From contig JANQGX010000059.1 of NCBI GenBank assembly GCA_028282885.1, positions 1 through 64,000 of the forward strand: a stretch of 64,000 nucleotides of DNA. The letters are read 5' to 3'. How positions within the stretch are numbered: position 1 is the first letter of the stretch; each line of letters starts with the position of its first letter. This DNA is from SAR324 cluster bacterium. Lineage in GTDB: Bacteria > SAR324 > XYD2-FULL-50-16. Under the pieces are notes generated by a model. It did no database searches. It was given only the letters and a program-made list of their open reading frames with translations, and had not been told where the DNA came from. Positions 45,824 through 54,164 of the stretch are shown here, one piece after another. The translations under genes and the position numbers were made by a program.

Positions 45824-46300
45824 ATGCTGTGCAATATCCTGGGACGCATAGGAATCATCAGAATGACAATTGCAGCAGTCCTGTTTTTCATGCTACTCGC
45901 TTCAGGGCTGTCCGTTGTCATCGGAATTCTCTTGGACAACGATAACCTGATAAGATCTGTCTTTACTGCTTCCGTCTGTGCTTTTCTCATCGGAACGCCC
46001 GTTGTCTACTCCTTTTTTCATTTGATCCGGAAGCTACAGGTGAGTCAAATGGAACTCGAAGTAACCAATGAACAACTGAGAATTGCTTTAAAAGATGTGA
46101 AAGAATTGAGCGGTTTGTTACCCATCTGCGCCAGTTGCAAAAAAATCCGCGATAGTAAGGGGTACTGGAATCAACTCGAGTCCTATATCGAATCTCACTC
46201 CAGCGCCCAATTCAGCCACGGTCTCTGTGTCGAATGCGCAGAAGCTCTCTATGGCAGGGAGGATTGGTTCAAAAAAATCAAGTACAAAGCCAAGAATTGA
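45824..46300 (+). CDS. Two-helix membrane protein with a cysteine-cluster tail
   Basis: The 158-residue protein has two membrane helices (about 7-35 and 40-65), then a coiled coil, then LLPICASCKKIRDSKGYWNQLESYIESHS and GLCVECAEALYG. The latter cluster of four cysteines (CxxC and CxxC) is a small module often found after PAS or receiver domains, perhaps metal-binding. Here it stands with a coiled coil and no kinase. The frame can also start at TTG 45818, two codons upstream. Confidence 0.75.
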   Translation: MLCNILGRIGIIRMTIAAVLFFMLLASGLSVVIGILLDNDNLIRSVFTASVCAFLIGTPVVYSFFHLIRKLQVSQMELEVTNEQLRIALKDVKELSGLLPICASCKKIRDSKGYWNQLESYIESHSSAQFSHGLCVECAEALYGREDWFKKIKYKAKN

Positions 46301-46361
46301 TACGTTCCAAAGGCACGGACCGATAGAGGGCATAGAACATTGTCATTACAGTCCGCTCCTG

Positions 46362-47864
46362 TCATTGCAGCCATCCTTCCCGATTATCCGCAATACTGCT
46401 TTCCCAGTTCTGTAACTGCTGCAGCATCTTGTTTCCTACCTCGGGATACTTGGTGGCAACATTATAGGCTTCACCCGGATCCAGGTCCAGATTGAAAAGC
46501 ATGGGCAGTGGACCGGTGGTATAAACGCTCATTCCTCCTCGTTTTTTATTCACGGGGGCGGGCCAGACATAGTGATTGATAGTGCGGATATACTTCCATT
46601 TTCCCATGCGGATTCCCTCCAAATCACCGTGATGGTAGAAATAGAATGCATCATGCGGGGACTGATCGGTCTGATTAAACATCAGCTTGGAGATGTCCCT
46701 GCCGTCGATTATGCGGTCCTTGGGATTTGCCAGCCCTGTCAGGTTCATCAGGGTGGGGAAAATATCGATGTTCATAGCCGCAGCATCGCAGACAGATCCG
46801 GGTCTGATTTTTCCTTGCCAGTTGGCAATAAAAGGCACCCGGTGTCCCCCTTCATAACTCTGTCCCTTTCTTCCTCGGAACTGTCCGGGACTCCCCTGGT
46901 ACCAGGGACCGTTGTCGCTGGTAAACATGATCAGGGTGTTCCGGTCTTTACCGGTCTCTTTAAGCGTCCGTAATATCTCACCAACACTCCAATCGATCTC
47001 CTCTACCGTATCCCCGAACAATCCTCCTTCAGATTTCCCCTTGAACTGCTCCGATGCATAAAGCGGTCTGTGGGGGAATGTATGCGCGAAATAGAGGAAG
47101 AAAGGTGAGCCCTGCGATTTTTTGATAAATCCAAGGGCCTCTTCGGTATAAAGCCCGGTCAACCTGGATTGATCCGCAACCTCTGCTTCAAGCTGATCCC
47201 TGCCTCTGTACAATGGAAAAGGGGCCATATCATTGCTGTGAGGTACTCCAAAATAGAAGTCAAAGCCGTGATTCAGGGGATTGTGTTTGGGGTTGACCGC
47301 ATAATCCCCCAAGTGCCATTTTCCGACCATACCCGTGCGATAGTTCTTCTCTTTCAACGCCTCGGCAATAGTAATCTCTTTCTGGTCGATCCCGGTTGCT
47401 CCGTCTTCCGTGGCAAGATCGACAAATCCGAGACTCCCCATCAAATGACCAAATTTAATGACCAGGTTCTTCTTCAAGGGGATATTCTCGGCATTCAGGG
47501 GCGCATCCAGTTTCATTCTCACCGGATAACGTCCGGTAAGTAGACCTGCCCGGGATGGAGAACAAACCGAATCACAACTGTGAAAATCCGTAAATCGAAC
47601 CCCGGTTTCAGCAAGATGATCAATATTGGGTGTTTTTATGGCTTGGCTGCCATAACACCCCAGGTCTCCGTATCCAAGATCATCCGTATTGATCAAAATA
47701 ATATTAGGAAGGCCACCGTTCCCATTGTTATTCCCGACACCGGTTTTTCCGGAAGTCATTGTTGAAGCAAAAGCCATATTTGGCAAACATTGGCTCATCA
47801 GGCAGGCACTTCCCAGTGCCATTTTTTTAATGAACTGCTTTCTGCTTAAAGTCGACTCTTTCAT
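46362..47864 (-). CDS. Sulfatase, secreted
   Basis: The 500-residue enzyme has the sulfatase motif CSPSRAGLLTG, whose cysteine becomes formylglycine, with ILINTDDLGYGDLGCYGSQ for metal binding and GKWHLGDYAVNPKHNPLNHGFD and FTSDNGPWY. The signal has SRKQFIKKMALGSACLM, a Tat-like motif with RK instead of RR. It hydrolyses sulfate esters, and the match to arylsulfatase/N-acetylgalactosamine-6-sulfatase-type enzymes is strong. A maturase is not present in the window. Confidence 0.94.
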   Translation of the reverse strand: MKESTLSRKQFIKKMALGSACLMSQCLPNMAFASTMTSGKTGVGNNNGNGGLPNIILINTDDLGYGDLGCYGSQAIKTPNIDHLAETGVRFTDFHSCDSVCSPSRAGLLTGRYPVRMKLDAPLNAENIPLKKNLVIKFGHLMGSLGFVDLATEDGATGIDQKEITIAEALKEKNYRTGMVGKWHLGDYAVNPKHNPLNHGFDFYFGVPHSNDMAPFPLYRGRDQLEAEVADQSRLTGLYTEEALGFIKKSQGSPFFLYFAHTFPHRPLYASEQFKGKSEGGLFGDTVEEIDWSVGEILRTLKETGKDRNTLIMFTSDNGPWYQGSPGQFRGRKGQSYEGGHRVPFIANWQGKIRPGSVCDAAAMNIDIFPTLMNLTGLANPKDRIIDGRDISKLMFNQTDQSPHDAFYFYHHGDLEGIRMGKWKYIRTINHYVWPAPVNKKRGGMSVYTTGPLPMLFNLDLDPGEAYNVATKYPEVGNKMLQQLQNWESSIADNREGWLQ

Positions 47865-48640
47865 AACCGTATTCCCGTTTTAGAGTTTAATTCAGGCTTT
47901 GCAAACAAATGTGGTTCTTCAAGCATTTTAATCGTCATGGTCGGTCTGTTTATTTAACCGGGTCAAAACCGATAAATCTCACTGGATAGGTATATCTCAA
48001 GGCCGTCCCCAGCGATGAGAAGCGAGGCTCACAGCTTCGAGCATGAACGTTCGCCACGAATGAACCTGACAACAGACTGACGATGGATACTTGCTGAGTT
48101 TGGGGATAGAAAGTAATTGTCTTCTAATCCACGAGATTAGGAGCTTAGACAAGGGAAGACTCCACTTGTATTGATACATAGCGCTGTATGAGTCGCACTA
48201 CTGTACACCCCAACGCCGATAGAGCAGCTTCTAACGGCATTTCGCCCATCCCTTCGGTCATACAGACACCATCCAAGGGATTTTGTCAAATCTTAATTGA
48301 TCAAAACCACAAACTCTACGCCCACACACATGCAACACCGGATGACATGAAAGATCTTCGTCGACTCCTGCTCAACCGAGAACCACCGAGATTCTATCCG
48401 TACACTTTCGATTGGGAAAGAATGATCACCTCATTCCACGAATCCACAATTCTCATATATACTATTCTATGTTGGTTTCTCTACCCTGTTTTTCATCGCT
48501 ACATTATCTCCCTCGTCCAAACTCATTGATCGTTTTTGATCAATAAAATACACACAAGTTTTGACAGATGGACACTCAAAAATGTATCCTTCGTACGACT
48601 CCCAAGTCAGATAATTCAAATCCCAAAAATGGAGTTCATT
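47865..48640. other. Long intergenic region, no confident gene
   Basis: The region holds the sulfatase promoter side and two weak frames: a minus-strand frame at 47997-48179 and a + strand frame at 48188-48529 of 113 residues with a hydrophobic end. Neither has a ribosome-binding site or family motif. The second could be a decayed cassette gene. Confidence 0.4.
48188..48529 (+). CDS. Weak hypothetical frame near the cassette region
   Basis: This 113-residue frame has a mixed soluble part and a hydrophobic end (ILIYTILCWFLYPVF). It has no ribosome-binding site and no recognisable motif. It is called only because it lies in a long gap next to integron-type DNA, where orphan frames are common. 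Confidence 0.25.
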   Translation: MSRTTVHPNADRAASNGISPIPSVIQTPSKGFCQILIDQNHKLYAHTHATPDDMKDLRRLLLNREPPRFYPYTFDWERMITSFHESTILIYTILCWFLYPVFHRYIISLVQTH

Positions 48641-48687
48641 AAATAACGTACTAGACAGAATCACTAAATAACGCTCTAGACAGATTC
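48641..48687. repeat. Tandem 25-base direct repeat
   Basis: Two near-identical copies of the sequence AAATAACG..CTAGACAGA.TC start at 48641 and 48666. An inverted partial copy, ATTCTGTCTAATT, lies at about 48708-48720. The block sits at the left edge of the attC-like palindromes. Confidence 0.7.
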
Positions 48688-48749
48688 TGCCTAGTACACT
48701 ACTTAACAATTCTGTCTAATTAATTGATAAGCAGACCCTGAACGGGCCT

Positions 48750-48901
48750 GCTTATCGACCGATGTTGAGCGGGTCTAATAATGACCCTAGACCGAGAGAC
48801 CCTGCAAGGGTCTGCCTATCAATGTCGTTCGAGCTATGTGATACATACCGCCAGTCGGCCCAAATGCCGACCGGCGGCCCGCTCAACATCGGTCGTTAGG
48901 G
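48750..48901 (+). repeat. attC-like palindromic site (left boundary of the cassette)
   Basis: An 18-base perfect inverted repeat (48756-48773 and 48878-48895) frames about 105 bases with nested hairpins, such as GTCGGC/GCCGAC near 48854 and AGACCCT/AGGGTCT near 48797. The right arm runs into the core triplet of GTTAGGG at 48895, and the left arm is preceded by GCTTATC, close to RYYYAAC. The site is longer than usual for attC. A second hairpin, GATAAGCAG/CTGCTTATC (48726-48756), overlaps the left side. Confidence 0.6.
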
Positions 48902-49517
48902 ACTAATAATAGAGGTAATCATGGAAAATGAAATTACAAAAGTAGTACTATTAAATCTTACTGGATTGGAATTGTTCTTTATTGCAACTACTCTAATCTC
49001 TCTATTCATAAATTTATACCAATTGATGGTATACAAAAGAGAAAAGGCAGCTTTTCAAACTCCTTTAACAAACAGCCTTATAGCTCTTTTTAATGATGTT
49101 AAATCAAAGTCTACAAATGTATATGCCATTCAAAATCTGATTTTACATAAACTTAATCCACACAAAGATATTTCGACAATAAAATGGGAGTATTACCAGT
49201 TTTGTCAAACAACCATTGCTCACTTGATTGGATTTCAAGAATCTCTTGTTGGTGTATTAGCCACATTAAATCCGAAAGACAAGACTGGGGAACAAGCTTT
49301 TAGAGCTGGTGATTACGGGCTTACACAAGAAGAGAAAGATTTTAAGAAAAAATTCACAGAAAGAGCTCACTCAAAGCAATTTGGCGAAGAACAAATAACG
49401 AAACAGCAATCTGAAGCAACCGAAAATCCCTAACAAGTGCATAAACACAGACTTTTATCGCGCCGTTCCGTTCGCTCTGCTCACTGCACAACGCGATAAA
49501 AGCTGGTTATGCAGGCG
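48896..49517 (+). mobile_element. Integron gene cassette
   Basis: The unit runs from the cross-over G|TTAGGG at 48895/48896 to the cross-over G|TTGAGC at 49517/49518. In circular form its core GTTAGGG would pair exactly with CCCTAAC at 49428-49434, as integron rules require. It contains one AT-rich gene that ends inside the attC. No integrase gene is visible in the window, so this may be a lone cassette or part of an integrase-less attC cluster. Confidence 0.75.
48921..49433 (+). CDS. Cassette-encoded small membrane-anchored protein
   Basis: The 170-residue protein has one membrane helix near the N-terminus (LELFFIATTLISLFINLYQLMVY) and a soluble lysine-rich tail of about 140 residues. It is AT-rich, unlike neighbouring genes, which suggests foreign origin. 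AGAGGTAATC precedes the ATG. The stop codon TAA lies inside the attC left arm, as is typical for cassette genes. I know no family for it. Confidence 0.8.
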   Translation: MENEITKVVLLNLTGLELFFIATTLISLFINLYQLMVYKREKAAFQTPLTNSLIALFNDVKSKSTNVYAIQNLILHKLNPHKDISTIKWEYYQFCQTTIAHLIGFQESLVGVLATLNPKDKTGEQAFRAGDYGLTQEEKDFKKKFTERAHSKQFGEEQITKQQSEATENP

Positions 49518-49523
49518 TTGAGC
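49428..49523 (+). repeat. attC recombination site of the cassette
   Basis: The left end is CCCTAAC (49428-49434) and the right end GTTGAGC (49517-49523). The inner pair TGCATAAAC / GTTATGCA has the extra unpaired base expected in the L'' arm. The stem then continues as CTTTTATCGCG / CGCGATAAAAG around a variable loop. This is a standard attC of about 96 bases. Confidence 0.8.
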
Positions 49524-51366
49524 CTGTAGAAAAACATTTACATAGCTGATATCATTGGATAAAATAATGTAACATTTCAATATAACCGGTGATATTGTGG
49601 AACTAGACTATGCCTCGTTTTAAACATACCGACTACAACCAGATCAAAATGATTCCGGTGGACTTTAAAACTCAATTGTCTCCCGGAACCTTTGAGCATG
49701 CTCTTGATTATCTGATAGAGGAAGAATTAGATCTTTCTATTTTCAATCATCGCTATAAAAATGATGCCACAGGGGCTACTGCATACGACCCAAAAGTATT
49801 GCTTAAGGTTGTTTTGGCAGCTTACTCCAGAGGTGTCACTGCCAGCCGGCAAATCGAGCAGCTTTGCCGGGAGAATATTATTTTCATGGCTCTCTCTTGC
49901 GATTCTCAGCCACATTACACCACTATCGCTGCCTTTATCTCCAAGTTGCATGGAGAGATTGAAACGATTTTCGCCGATGTTTTGGTTCTATGTGACAGTA
50001 TGGGATTGATTGGACGGCAGATGTTTGCGATTGACGGCTGCAAGATCTCGTCTGATGCTTCCAAGGAGTGGAGCGGAACCCGAAAGAAGTTCAAAGAAAA
50101 AAAAGCGAAGATGGAGCGGGAGGTTCGAAGACTCCTCAAGAAGCATCAAGATGAAGATGATCAGGATGGGTCCTCTGCAGCCGGTCATAGAGAGCGAGAG
50201 GAACAGAAACTGGAAACGATGAGACAAAAGGTCCGTAAATACAAAGAATGGTTGGATAAGAATCCAGACAAGAAGGGAACCCGCAACAACCCAATACAAA
50301 GCAATATTACCGACAACGATAGTGCCAAACTCAAAACATCCCACGGAATGACCCAGGGTTATTGCGGTATAGCCGTGAGTGATCAGAAACATCAGGTTGT
50401 CCTGTCTGCAGATGTGATCGGCAGTGCTGATGAACGCCCAAGCCTTGAACCCATGATTCATCAGACACAAGCCAATCTGCCTGGCGAAGACCCCTTCAAG
50501 TCGGCCAAATTTAGTGCGGATAGCGGCTTTTGCAGTGAATCGACGCTGAAATTTTTATTTGAGAGCGGGATCGATGCCTATGTTGCTGATCAAAACTTTC
50601 GCAAGCGTGACGAACGGTTTAAAGAAGCGGATCGATACTATCCCAAAGAAAGAACGAAACTAAAGACTGCCGGCAAATTCACTCCGAAAGATTTTCATGT
50701 TAACCCGGAAACATTGGTTTGCACCTGCCCCGCCGGCAGGAAGATGTGGCTTAAATCCAGGAACCCAAAGACTCACGGGAGACCGGTTGTTCACTATCAG
50801 GCCCATGTGGCGGACTGCAAACAGTGCAGTTACCGTAAACGATGTTTACGCCGGGAAAATCAGGCTACTCCCCGTCAGTTTGCCTGGTTTCAGACCCACC
50901 TGCCCGAAGATCAGAAGTACACCAAACGAATGCAACGGAAGATCGACACGACTGAAGGCAAACATGAATACTCCAAAAGATTGGGGATCATAGAGCCGGT
51001 GTTTGCTAACATTACACGTACTTTGGGCTTAAACCGGTTCAGTTTTCGAGGAAAGAAAAAGGTATCTACCCAGTGGAAGCTGTTCTGCCTGGTTCATAAC
51101 ATTGGTAAGATACAGCGATATGGGACGGTGACATGAGAAGGAATCAGCCGGATGAACAGAATATAGCCTTGTGCCCCTTATCGTGAACTCTGGCAGGGGG
51201 GATACATCGTTTCACTCGTTGCTTCCTCTCCTCTCAGATTTTTTAATGAGTAGTAGAGGAAAAGTAAAGATTTGATCATCGATGATGGTCGATTTGAAAA
51301 AATCGACCAGTAGACACTACAACCAATGTATCGTCAAGTCTGCAGAATTAGTTTTTCAACAGGCTC
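49520..51366 (+). mobile_element. IS1182-family insertion sequence
   Basis: The element of 1847 bases carries a single transposase gene. Its ends are terminal inverted repeats: GAGCCTGTAGAAAAAC at 49520-49535 and, on the other strand, GAGCCTGTTGAAAAAC at 51351-51366 (one mismatch in 16). No target duplication is visible: left flank ends GCGTT, right flank begins GATGG. The left end lies at the attC right core and the right end inside a membrane protein gene, so the two flanks were probably not adjacent before. Confidence 0.85.
49610..51136 (+). CDS. IS1182-family transposase
   Basis: The 508-residue protein matches this family: an N-terminal DUF772-type region (YDPKVLLKVVLAAYSRGVTASRQIEQLCRENIIFMALS), a catalytic aspartate in MFAIDGCKISSDAS, and SADSGFCSESTLKFLFESGIDAYVADQ as the second aspartate-bearing part. 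The later CTCPAGRKMW with CKQCSYRKRCLRR is the usual cysteine cluster, then RLGIIEPVFANI. It appears intact. Confidence 0.92.
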   Translation: MPRFKHTDYNQIKMIPVDFKTQLSPGTFEHALDYLIEEELDLSIFNHRYKNDATGATAYDPKVLLKVVLAAYSRGVTASRQIEQLCRENIIFMALSCDSQPHYTTIAAFISKLHGEIETIFADVLVLCDSMGLIGRQMFAIDGCKISSDASKEWSGTRKKFKEKKAKMEREVRRLLKKHQDEDDQDGSSAAGHREREEQKLETMRQKVRKYKEWLDKNPDKKGTRNNPIQSNITDNDSAKLKTSHGMTQGYCGIAVSDQKHQVVLSADVIGSADERPSLEPMIHQTQANLPGEDPFKSAKFSADSGFCSESTLKFLFESGIDAYVADQNFRKRDERFKEADRYYPKERTKLKTAGKFTPKDFHVNPETLVCTCPAGRKMWLKSRNPKTHGRPVVHYQAHVADCKQCSYRKRCLRRENQATPRQFAWFQTHLPEDQKYTKRMQRKIDTTEGKHEYSKRLGIIEPVFANITRTLGLNRFSFRGKKKVSTQWKLFCLVHNIGKIQRYGTVT

Positions 51367-51552
51367 GATGGGTGCTTCGAAAATCAGGGCAAAAGAGAAG
51401 GCAACACCGTGAGCGGCCAGATTATATTTGGCTTCGGCCAGTCTGGCCATGACGGCTGCAACAAAAGGACCTTCTACAGACATCATCAGCCAGGACAAGG
51501 CAAGTGGGAACCAGAAAATAAGTATCTGGCGATGGGATAAGCCCGATTTCAC
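51367..51552 (-). pseudogene. N-terminal stub of a multi-spanning transporter cut by the IS
   Basis: An ATG at 51552 opens a frame of 62 native codons ending at 51367, where the IS right end begins; a further ten codons are from the IS until a stop. The native part is typical of a MATE/progressive-ankylosis-like transporter N-terminus: HRQILIFWFPLALSWLMMSVEGPFVAAVMARL, then YNLAAHGVAFSFALIFEAPI. The rest of the gene is not on the far side of the IS. Confidence 0.7.
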
Positions 51553-51855
51553 AATGAGTTCTACGTTAGAGATTTAGAATTAAAGGCTTAATTGACGAAG
51601 ACACAGATTGAAATTTCCACCAGAAATGTTAAGGTTAAAGCTGAAGATTTCATCCGAACTCGTCTGAGAAGTTGTGATAACTGAAATACTGAATTAACAT
51701 CCGATAACCTGAAAAAGAGGTCTCACCACCGTGATGTTGATGATATACAGCTGATCTTTGATCAACGGCTCTTCGGGATGGATCATGGATAAGATACTTG
51801 ATTCAAAAGCAGGTTAAAACACAATCTGCTCCCCATCCAAAACAACAGGTTTGTA
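51553..51855. other. Divergent intergenic region, about 300 bases
   Basis: This gap separates the start of the truncated transporter from the cyclic-nucleotide-binding gene. It is AT-rich and should hold both promoters. I saw no coding frame or RNA gene. Confidence 0.4.
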
Positions 51856-53217
51856 ATGAGCGAAGTAAAAGCAAATTATCTGATCAATACTGCTCCCGAA
51901 ATCAAAGCGCCTTTTTTGAAAGCGCTACAGAAAATTTTCCACTTTTCCCGACTTTCTGAAGAGCATCTGAATCAACTTTTTCAGTACTCCAATTTTGTGG
52001 TGTTAAAAGACGGTGAACGCCCGATTCAGGAAGGAACCTTCGGACAGAATATATATCTTCTGATTCAAGGCAGGCTGGAAGTACATCTTACCAATGACAA
52101 AGGAGTCGAAGAATATGTCGATGTCATCTATACACCTTTCAGAATGTTTGGGGAGCAGTGTATTTTAGGGGAAGCGAACAATGTTTCAATTGAGGCCAGG
52201 GGAGAGGTTCTGTTGCTGGGGATTGATATATCGGCTCTTCCCGATATGCTGGACGGACTGGATAATCCGGATAATCGGCTGGAGGATCAAGCATATCTGC
52301 AGAATAAGGATATGTACATGATATTTGCGGATGTTCTGAATAAACGATTAAACCGGTTGATCAAGGATCAGTACAAGCTGATACAGAAAATCGTTATTCT
52401 GCATCAGTCGATTGAATACCAGACAAGTTGGAAACAAAACATCCTTCTCTCAGTCCTGTTTAACGAGTTTTCACAAAACACGCTTTCTCCCAGGCTTGAA
52501 GTTCATGAAATACTGAAAGAGACATTGATCTGGTATCTTTCCGATAATGACAAGTTAAATGAACTTCTGGCGCAAAGACCGGTAAATACGCAACATATTT
52601 ACCTGGAGATGGTAAAGCTGGACATGCTTGGAGAACTGGACAGCATGAGCAGTCTGCTAATGGAGATCATACAAAAACTTGCCTTCAAAGCTCTCAAATT
52701 GAAAGAGTACACCGAAGCTCTTCAACCGCAGACGCATAATTTACCGGCAATCATTCCCCTGTCCGAATATCTGAACGAGTTGTTCGAAGCTATTGGCAGT
52801 GCAGACATTCTTGCAAAAGATCTCGCTAAGGATCAATTTCTGGATGGTTTTCTCACAGACGACTATCCGGATCCTTTCTCTTTGGAGACGTTTTTGAGGG
52901 AAGGCCAATGGGTCACCAGTGTTTTCAATATGGCTCATCTGATGTTTTTGATCTGTCAGTATTGCATCAAAAAAGAGCTTGAGCTGAATCAGATAATCGG
53001 AGGCAGTGTCAGGTTTCTTACCAATATCAGCACTCCCAGGCAAAATACTCAGGCTCCGCAACTGGATGAGCATGCCCACAACAGCGCTGTTGTCAGTGAG
53101 ATGATCAACCTGCACCAGACCTTTTTGGGCCAGGGCGAAACACCGGTTAAAGAGCGTCCCGCATCGGGCTCCAAGCAAGGGAATGTGGAAGATCTACTGG
53201 CAGAATTTGGACTTTAA
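51856..53217 (+). CDS. Cyclic-nucleotide-binding-domain protein
   Basis: The 453-residue protein has a CRP-type cNMP-binding fold at about residues 25-140: FSRLSEEHLNQLFQYSNFVVLKDGERPIQEGTFGQNIYLLIQGRLEVHL and MFGEQCILGEANNVSIEARGEVLLLGI. The exact arginine contact expected in the phosphate-binding cassette is not clear. The remaining 300 residues are helical with no known domain; there is no DNA-binding helix-turn-helix. It may act as a cytosolic sensor with an unknown output. Confidence 0.85.
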   Translation: MSEVKANYLINTAPEIKAPFLKALQKIFHFSRLSEEHLNQLFQYSNFVVLKDGERPIQEGTFGQNIYLLIQGRLEVHLTNDKGVEEYVDVIYTPFRMFGEQCILGEANNVSIEARGEVLLLGIDISALPDMLDGLDNPDNRLEDQAYLQNKDMYMIFADVLNKRLNRLIKDQYKLIQKIVILHQSIEYQTSWKQNILLSVLFNEFSQNTLSPRLEVHEILKETLIWYLSDNDKLNELLAQRPVNTQHIYLEMVKLDMLGELDSMSSLLMEIIQKLAFKALKLKEYTEALQPQTHNLPAIIPLSEYLNELFEAIGSADILAKDLAKDQFLDGFLTDDYPDPFSLETFLREGQWVTSVFNMAHLMFLICQYCIKKELELNQIIGGSVRFLTNISTPRQNTQAPQLDEHAHNSAVVSEMINLHQTFLGQGETPVKERPASGSKQGNVEDLLAEFGL

Positions 53218-53535
53218 GAATAATAAACCCTTCTCTTCTACTCATCCTCAAAAATCAATGTTTTCCGGATGGAGATTTATCTTTAATCTCCATCATGCCC
53301 CCCACCCTGGTTCCATAAGTCGAAGCTATAACTACGTTGCGATTAAGATTAAGCGAGCCGGGGCAGCTATGCGATTGTCCCAGTCGATAAAACTATCTAT
53401 TGATCGGTTCAGATTTTGTTCCTGAATATCCGATTAATTCAGGTGGAACTGGAAAGGTGGATCATTTTGGATGGGTTGGGGGCTTTATAGATTTTGAAAA
53501 GATCTCAAGATTTGCGGGAGAAGCAAACCGAAGGC
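53218..53535. other. Intergenic region, about 320 bases, no gene seen
   Basis: Between the cyclic-nucleotide-binding gene and the cold-shock terminator no supported frame is present. Confidence 0.4.
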
Positions 53536-53563
53536 AAAAAAAAACCTCCCGGAGGAGGTTTTT
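53536..53563 (-). terminator. Intrinsic terminator of the cold-shock gene
   Basis: A nine-base perfect stem (AAAACCTCC and GGAGGTTTT) closes a CGGA loop. On the minus strand it is followed by a T-run. It lies about 47 bases downstream of the cold-shock gene. Confidence 0.85.
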
Positions 53564-53609
53564 GATGCAAGGAATGCCCACCGAATCAGCTGGCGACGGG
53601 CTTTCAATT

Positions 53610-53810
53610 TTATTGAACCTTTACATTCGCGGCAGCAGGGCCCTTTTGGCCTTCTTCAATGTCAAAAGTGACACGATCGCCTTCTTTCAGGGATCTGAAT
53701 CCGGAACCTTCGATTGCACTGTAGTGTACGAAAACGTCATCTCCATCTTCCTGCTCAATAAAACCAAAACCTTTATTATCGTTAAACCACTTCACAATTC
53801 CATCAGCCAT
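53610..53810 (-). CDS. Cold-shock protein
   Basis: The 66-residue protein is a single OB-fold cold-shock domain with the RNA-binding motifs KGFGFIEQ (RNP1) and DVFVHYSAI (RNP2), and the start [13 protein letters not shown]. It binds single-stranded RNA or DNA and melts secondary structure. Confidence 0.97.
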   Translation of the reverse strand: MADGIVKWFNDNKGFGFIEQEDGDDVFVHYSAIEGSGFRSLKEGDRVTFDIEEGQKGPAAANVKVQ

Positions 53811-53925
53811 TGTGGATTACTCCATTTTAAAAATTATTCGAAATTCACCAACTTCCAGTATCCACTTAAATGACAAATGGAACTTTCAATCAGAACTTAC
53901 GGGAACCTATAGACGGTTCAAACAG

Positions 53926-53956
53926 CTTTTAAGTTCTATGTATGCGAACTTAAAAG
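53926..53956 (-). promoter_or_regulatory. Hairpin in the cold-shock upstream region
   Basis: An 11-base perfect inverted repeat, CTTTTAAGTTC and GAACTTAAAAG with a nine-base loop, lies about 120 bases before the cold-shock ATG. It could be an element of a long 5' leader, as in other cold-shock genes, or an operator. The rest of the gap from 53811 to 54164 holds no gene. Confidence 0.45.
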
Positions 53957-54164
53957 CGAAGGTTAACAAACCGATAGGGATAATGCAAGGCTTTCAATGC
54001 AAAAAACAGGTTTTTTTTGCTCTTTCTGAAAAGCTCCGGATGAAAGATCCGTCGAATCCCGCGTCATTTCTCAAATTGAGATGAAAGAAACTGTGTTAAT
54101 TTGCTAGCCGGCCCTTTTTTTCAGCTTGGCTTTGGAGGGCCCGTTTAACAGATACCGGTCAGCT

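Noticed and set aside
47997-48179. 60-residue minus-strand frame
   Set aside because: No motif, no ribosome-binding site and strong hydrophobic/basic bias.
48640-48901. CRISPR array
   Set aside because: There are repeats, but only two direct copies with no regular spacers; the structure is attC-like palindromes.
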